From: Bacillota bacterium
Lineage (GTDB): Bacteria > Bacillota > Clostridia > Lachnospirales > Lachnospiraceae
Reading direction: 5' to 3'
Assembly (NCBI GenBank): GCA_023415595.1
Contig: JAEZJW010000169.1
Span: 1 to 7,425 of the forward strand
DNA length: 7,425 nt
Below are positions 5,667 to 7,425 of this stretch, piece by piece. A program made the translations under genes and the position numbers. The notes beneath the pieces were generated by a model. It worked only from the letters and a program-made list of their open reading frames with translations, was not told the origin of the DNA and searched no databases. Position 1 is the first letter of the stretch; every line of letters begins with the position of its first letter.

Positions 5667-7172
5667 TTATCTAATTTTTTCCTTAAGAATCTGCTCAAGG
5701 AACTGATATACCCTGACTGTGGATGAAATGCTTATTCTCTCCTCTATCGTGTGTACGCGGAAGATGTCGGGACCGATGGAAACAATGTCGATACCGGGCA
5801 TCTTCTCATAAATCAGCCCGCACTCCAGGCCGGCATGGATAGCTTCAACCTTCATCTCTTTTCCGGTCATATCCTTATAGATTCTCTTCAGATGCTCCCG
5901 AAGAAGGGAGTCCTTACGATACTCCCAGGCGGGATAATCTGCCCGGATCTCATACTCTCCGCCCAGAAAGCTGACCAGATAATTCAACTGATCGCTGATA
6001 TGATTCTTATAGCTTCCGAAATTACTTCTGACAGAGTCAGTAAACTCCGCTTTATCCTCAAGGACATGGAAGATACCCAGATTCAGAGAGCTTTCCACTA
6101 AGCCTTCGATGTTCGAGCTCATCACCTGTATTCCGTTCGGAATATTCATCAGCAGGAATAGGACCTTCTCAAAGGATACCGGATGGAGCGGTTCCTGTTC
6201 CTCATTTCCGAGATCCTCTACCATAATCTGAAGCTCCGGCTCGCTGGCTGCCAACTCCTTCTGATATACTGCCAAGATCTCCTTGATCCTACTGCTGATG
6301 CTGTTAAATTCCTCCGTCAGCTGTTGTTCTATATCCTTATTCTCTTCCTCGATCTGCTTCTCTGCCATAAGCAGAAGCTCGGCGTTCGCTTCCCTGGGGA
6401 TAACATTATCCTTAAAGCCTCCCAGAGCAGAGATCACTCCATAGGAATGTGTTTCTCGCAGCTCATAGAGCAGACGGCCCAGAAGCTTAGCCGCATTGGA
6501 TCGGTTGTATATAATATCAATACCGGAATGTCCGCCCTTCAGGCCTCCGATACTGATCCTTATCCTTTTACCGTATTGTTTGATTCTCTTGACCGGGAGA
6601 GTACAGGTCGTTCTTAAGCCTCCGGCACAGCTTGCCAGAAGATAACCCTCCTCCTCGGAATCCAGATTAATCATATACTTTGCCTGAAGATGGGAGCAAT
6701 CCAGCGCATGGGCGCCATGCATTCCCACTTCCTCATCGGTCGTAATCACTGCTTCCAGTCTGGGATGGGGTATGGTATCATCGGAGAAGAGGGCCATGAT
6801 ATAGGCAACTGCAATCCCGTTATCCGCTCCCAGGGTTGTACCGTCCGCCCGCAGGAAGTCTCCGTCTACCACCAGTTTAATTCCATCCTTCAGAAAATCA
6901 TGAGTTGAATCCTTCAGCTTTTCACAGACCATATCCATATGTCCCTGAAGCAGAATCGCCGGTTCGTTCTCAAACCCCTCTGTAGCTTCTTTTATCATTG
7001 TGACATTGTTTGATTCATCCTGAGTATACGATAACTTATGCTCTTTTGCAAATGCCACCAGAAAATTACTAATTTCTCCTTCGTTACCCGAGCCCCTCGG
7101 TATCTTTGATATCTCGCTGAAATACTTAAAAATTCCTTTATAGTCCAGTTGTTCCAAGCTATTCTCCATCAT
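5667..7172 (-). CDS. pepD: Aminoacyl-histidine dipeptidase-like M20 peptidase (PepD)
   Basis: This cytosolic di-zinc peptidase cleaves dipeptides such as Xaa-His (carnosine-type) and probably other unblocked dipeptides. From the longest start (7199, 510 aa) the hallmarks of M20C peptidases are GHMDM (H87, D89), TTLGADNGIA with bridging D126, TTDEEVGMHGA with E156/E157, NLDSEEEG with D180, GGLKGGHSGIDI (218-229), IPREANAE (267-274), HAGLECG (455-461) and H483 in RVHTIEE, where the E. coli enzyme has PHSPDE. Its length matches E. coli PepD (485 aa) with a modest N-terminal excess. ATG codons occur at 7199, 7193, 7172 and 7169. I prefer 7172, because AGGAAAGG lies 8 nt upstream while the first two have no ribosome site. 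It may read through into the LCP gene 80 bp downstream. Confidence 0.92.
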   Translation of the reverse strand: MMENSLEQLDYKGIFKYFSEISKIPRGSGNEGEISNFLVAFAKEHKLSYTQDESNNVTMIKEATEGFENEPAILLQGHMDMVCEKLKDSTHDFLKDGIKLVVDGDFLRADGTTLGADNGIAVAYIMALFSDDTIPHPRLEAVITTDEEVGMHGAHALDCSHLQAKYMINLDSEEEGYLLASCAGGLRTTCTLPVKRIKQYGKRIRISIGGLKGGHSGIDIIYNRSNAAKLLGRLLYELRETHSYGVISALGGFKDNVIPREANAELLLMAEKQIEEENKDIEQQLTEEFNSISSRIKEILAVYQKELAASEPELQIMVEDLGNEEQEPLHPVSFEKVLFLLMNIPNGIQVMSSNIEGLVESSLNLGIFHVLEDKAEFTDSVRSNFGSYKNHISDQLNYLVSFLGGEYEIRADYPAWEYRKDSLLREHLKRIYKDMTGKEMKVEAIHAGLECGLIYEKMPGIDIVSIGPDIFRVHTIEERISISSTVRVYQFLEQILKEKIR

Positions 7173-7180
7173 AACCCTTG

Positions 7181-7188
7181 CCTTTCCT
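7181..7188 (-). promoter_or_regulatory. Ribosome binding site that decides the pepD start
   Basis: Read on the - strand, AGGAAAGG lies 8 nt before ATG 7172 and 11 nt before ATG 7169. It falls inside the coding part of the longer alternatives (7199, 7193), which have only AGGTT more than 20 nt upstream. This supports the protein beginning MMENSLEQLDY, closer to the usual family length. Confidence 0.5.
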
Positions 7189-7199
7189 ATCATATTCAT

Positions 7200-7347
7200 A
7201 TTCAGTATTCGAGCTTAACCTGGTAAACACGCCTTCCGGTTCTGCAGCCGAAGGTCAGCAATTTGTCAATCAAAAGTCCAAGAAAATTAGGCTTGTAACT
7301 CTTAGACGATGGGATATCAGGTTCAGTTCAATGTAATTTCTGTAAAT
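7200..7347. other. Intergenic gap between the DUF711-type gene and pepD
   Basis: In this 148-bp gap the only structure I see is an imperfect hairpin at 7232-7254 (CCTTCGG/CCGGAAGG on the - strand, one bulged base). It has no following T-tract. A TTGACA occurs on the - strand at 7264-7269, but nothing like TATAAT lies 16-18 bp downstream. Neither a promoter for pepD nor a terminator for the upstream gene can be assigned with confidence. Confidence 0.4.
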
Positions 7348-7425
7348 TTAATTTTTAAAGCTGTGAATCGGTGCAGGGATCCTGCCGCCCCGGTTGATGA
7401 AGGCATCACAGGAGAATCGGTTCAC
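7348..7425 (-). CDS. UPF0210/DUF711 (PFL-type) family protein, last 25 codons
   Basis: On the - strand the frame is open from the right edge of the window to TAA (7348-7350), giving 25 residues: VNRFSCDAFINRGG followed by RIPAPIHSFKN. From memory this matches the conserved C-terminus of the UPF0210 (DUF711) family, whose members end in an INRGGRIPAP motif close to the carboxyl end. The full family protein is about 450 residues and its biochemical role is not established; in many Firmicutes it follows a small ACT-domain gene. Only the tail is here, so start, integrity and operon partners cannot be judged. The call rests on a short but distinctive motif. Confidence 0.72.
   Translation of the reverse strand: MNRFSCDAFINRGGRIPAPIHSFKN

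Noticed and set aside
6183..6617. A 144-codon open frame on the + strand inside pepD.
   Set aside because: It is antisense to the well-conserved PepD catalytic region, has no ribosome site or recognisable motif, and looks like a shadow frame.
7264..7269. A perfect TTGACA on the - strand upstream of pepD, as a -35 box.
   Set aside because: The hexamer at 17-bp spacing is TGCAGA, a poor -10, and neighbouring spacings are no better.
7363..7425. A riboswitch-like three-way junction on the + strand: GTGAATCGG pairs with TCGGTTCAC around hairpins GCAGG/CCTGC and TGATG/CATCA.
   Set aside because: The same bases on the - strand encode a recognisable DUF711-type C-terminus with a stop codon, and the fold matches no riboswitch class I know. 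The pairing is most likely a by-product of coding sequence.

Overview
The window looks like a chromosomal segment of an anaerobic Firmicute, most likely a member of the Lachnospiraceae (Clostridium cluster XIVa). This is inferred from mid-range GC by eye, strong purine-rich ribosome binding sites, and protein sequences that read like that family; it was not tested by a search. It looks like an ordinary housekeeping region. I see no mobile element, CRISPR array, tRNA or rRNA.

Layout: the window opens on the + strand with the 3' end of a small HPr-fold protein, closed by a strong rho-independent terminator. Everything after that is on the - strand, read from right to left: the last 25 codons of a UPF0210/DUF711-type protein (window edge), a PepD-like M20 dipeptidase, a LytR-CpsA-Psr (LCP) cell-wall protein, a membrane-anchored M23 peptidase, a cysteine desulfurase, and ThiI. 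The HPr-like gene and thiI are convergent.

Functional links: the cysteine desulfurase and ThiI lie 30 bp apart and form a plausible dedicated sulfur relay for 4-thiouridine in tRNA. ThiI lacks the C-terminal rhodanese domain of the E. coli protein, as in Bacillus. The LCP protein and the M23 peptidase are both envelope proteins, one attaching wall polymers and the other probably cutting peptidoglycan. They are separated by a repeat-derived terminator, so they are probably separate transcripts. PepD lies 80 bp upstream of the LCP gene with no clear terminator between them.

The most interesting non-coding signal is a family of short interrupted palindromes, idealised as AAGCGTATG-S-CATACGCTT. 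It occurs in three intergenic gaps: a four-unit array tiled end to end at 278-355, a degenerate array at 3927-4021 whose last two units form the likely LCP terminator, and a single half-matching unit at 5612-5630. The other notable point is that the HPr-like protein cannot have histidine at the phosphorylation position, although it keeps the Ser46-equivalent motif. I did not find strong evidence for a wholly new multi-gene system.
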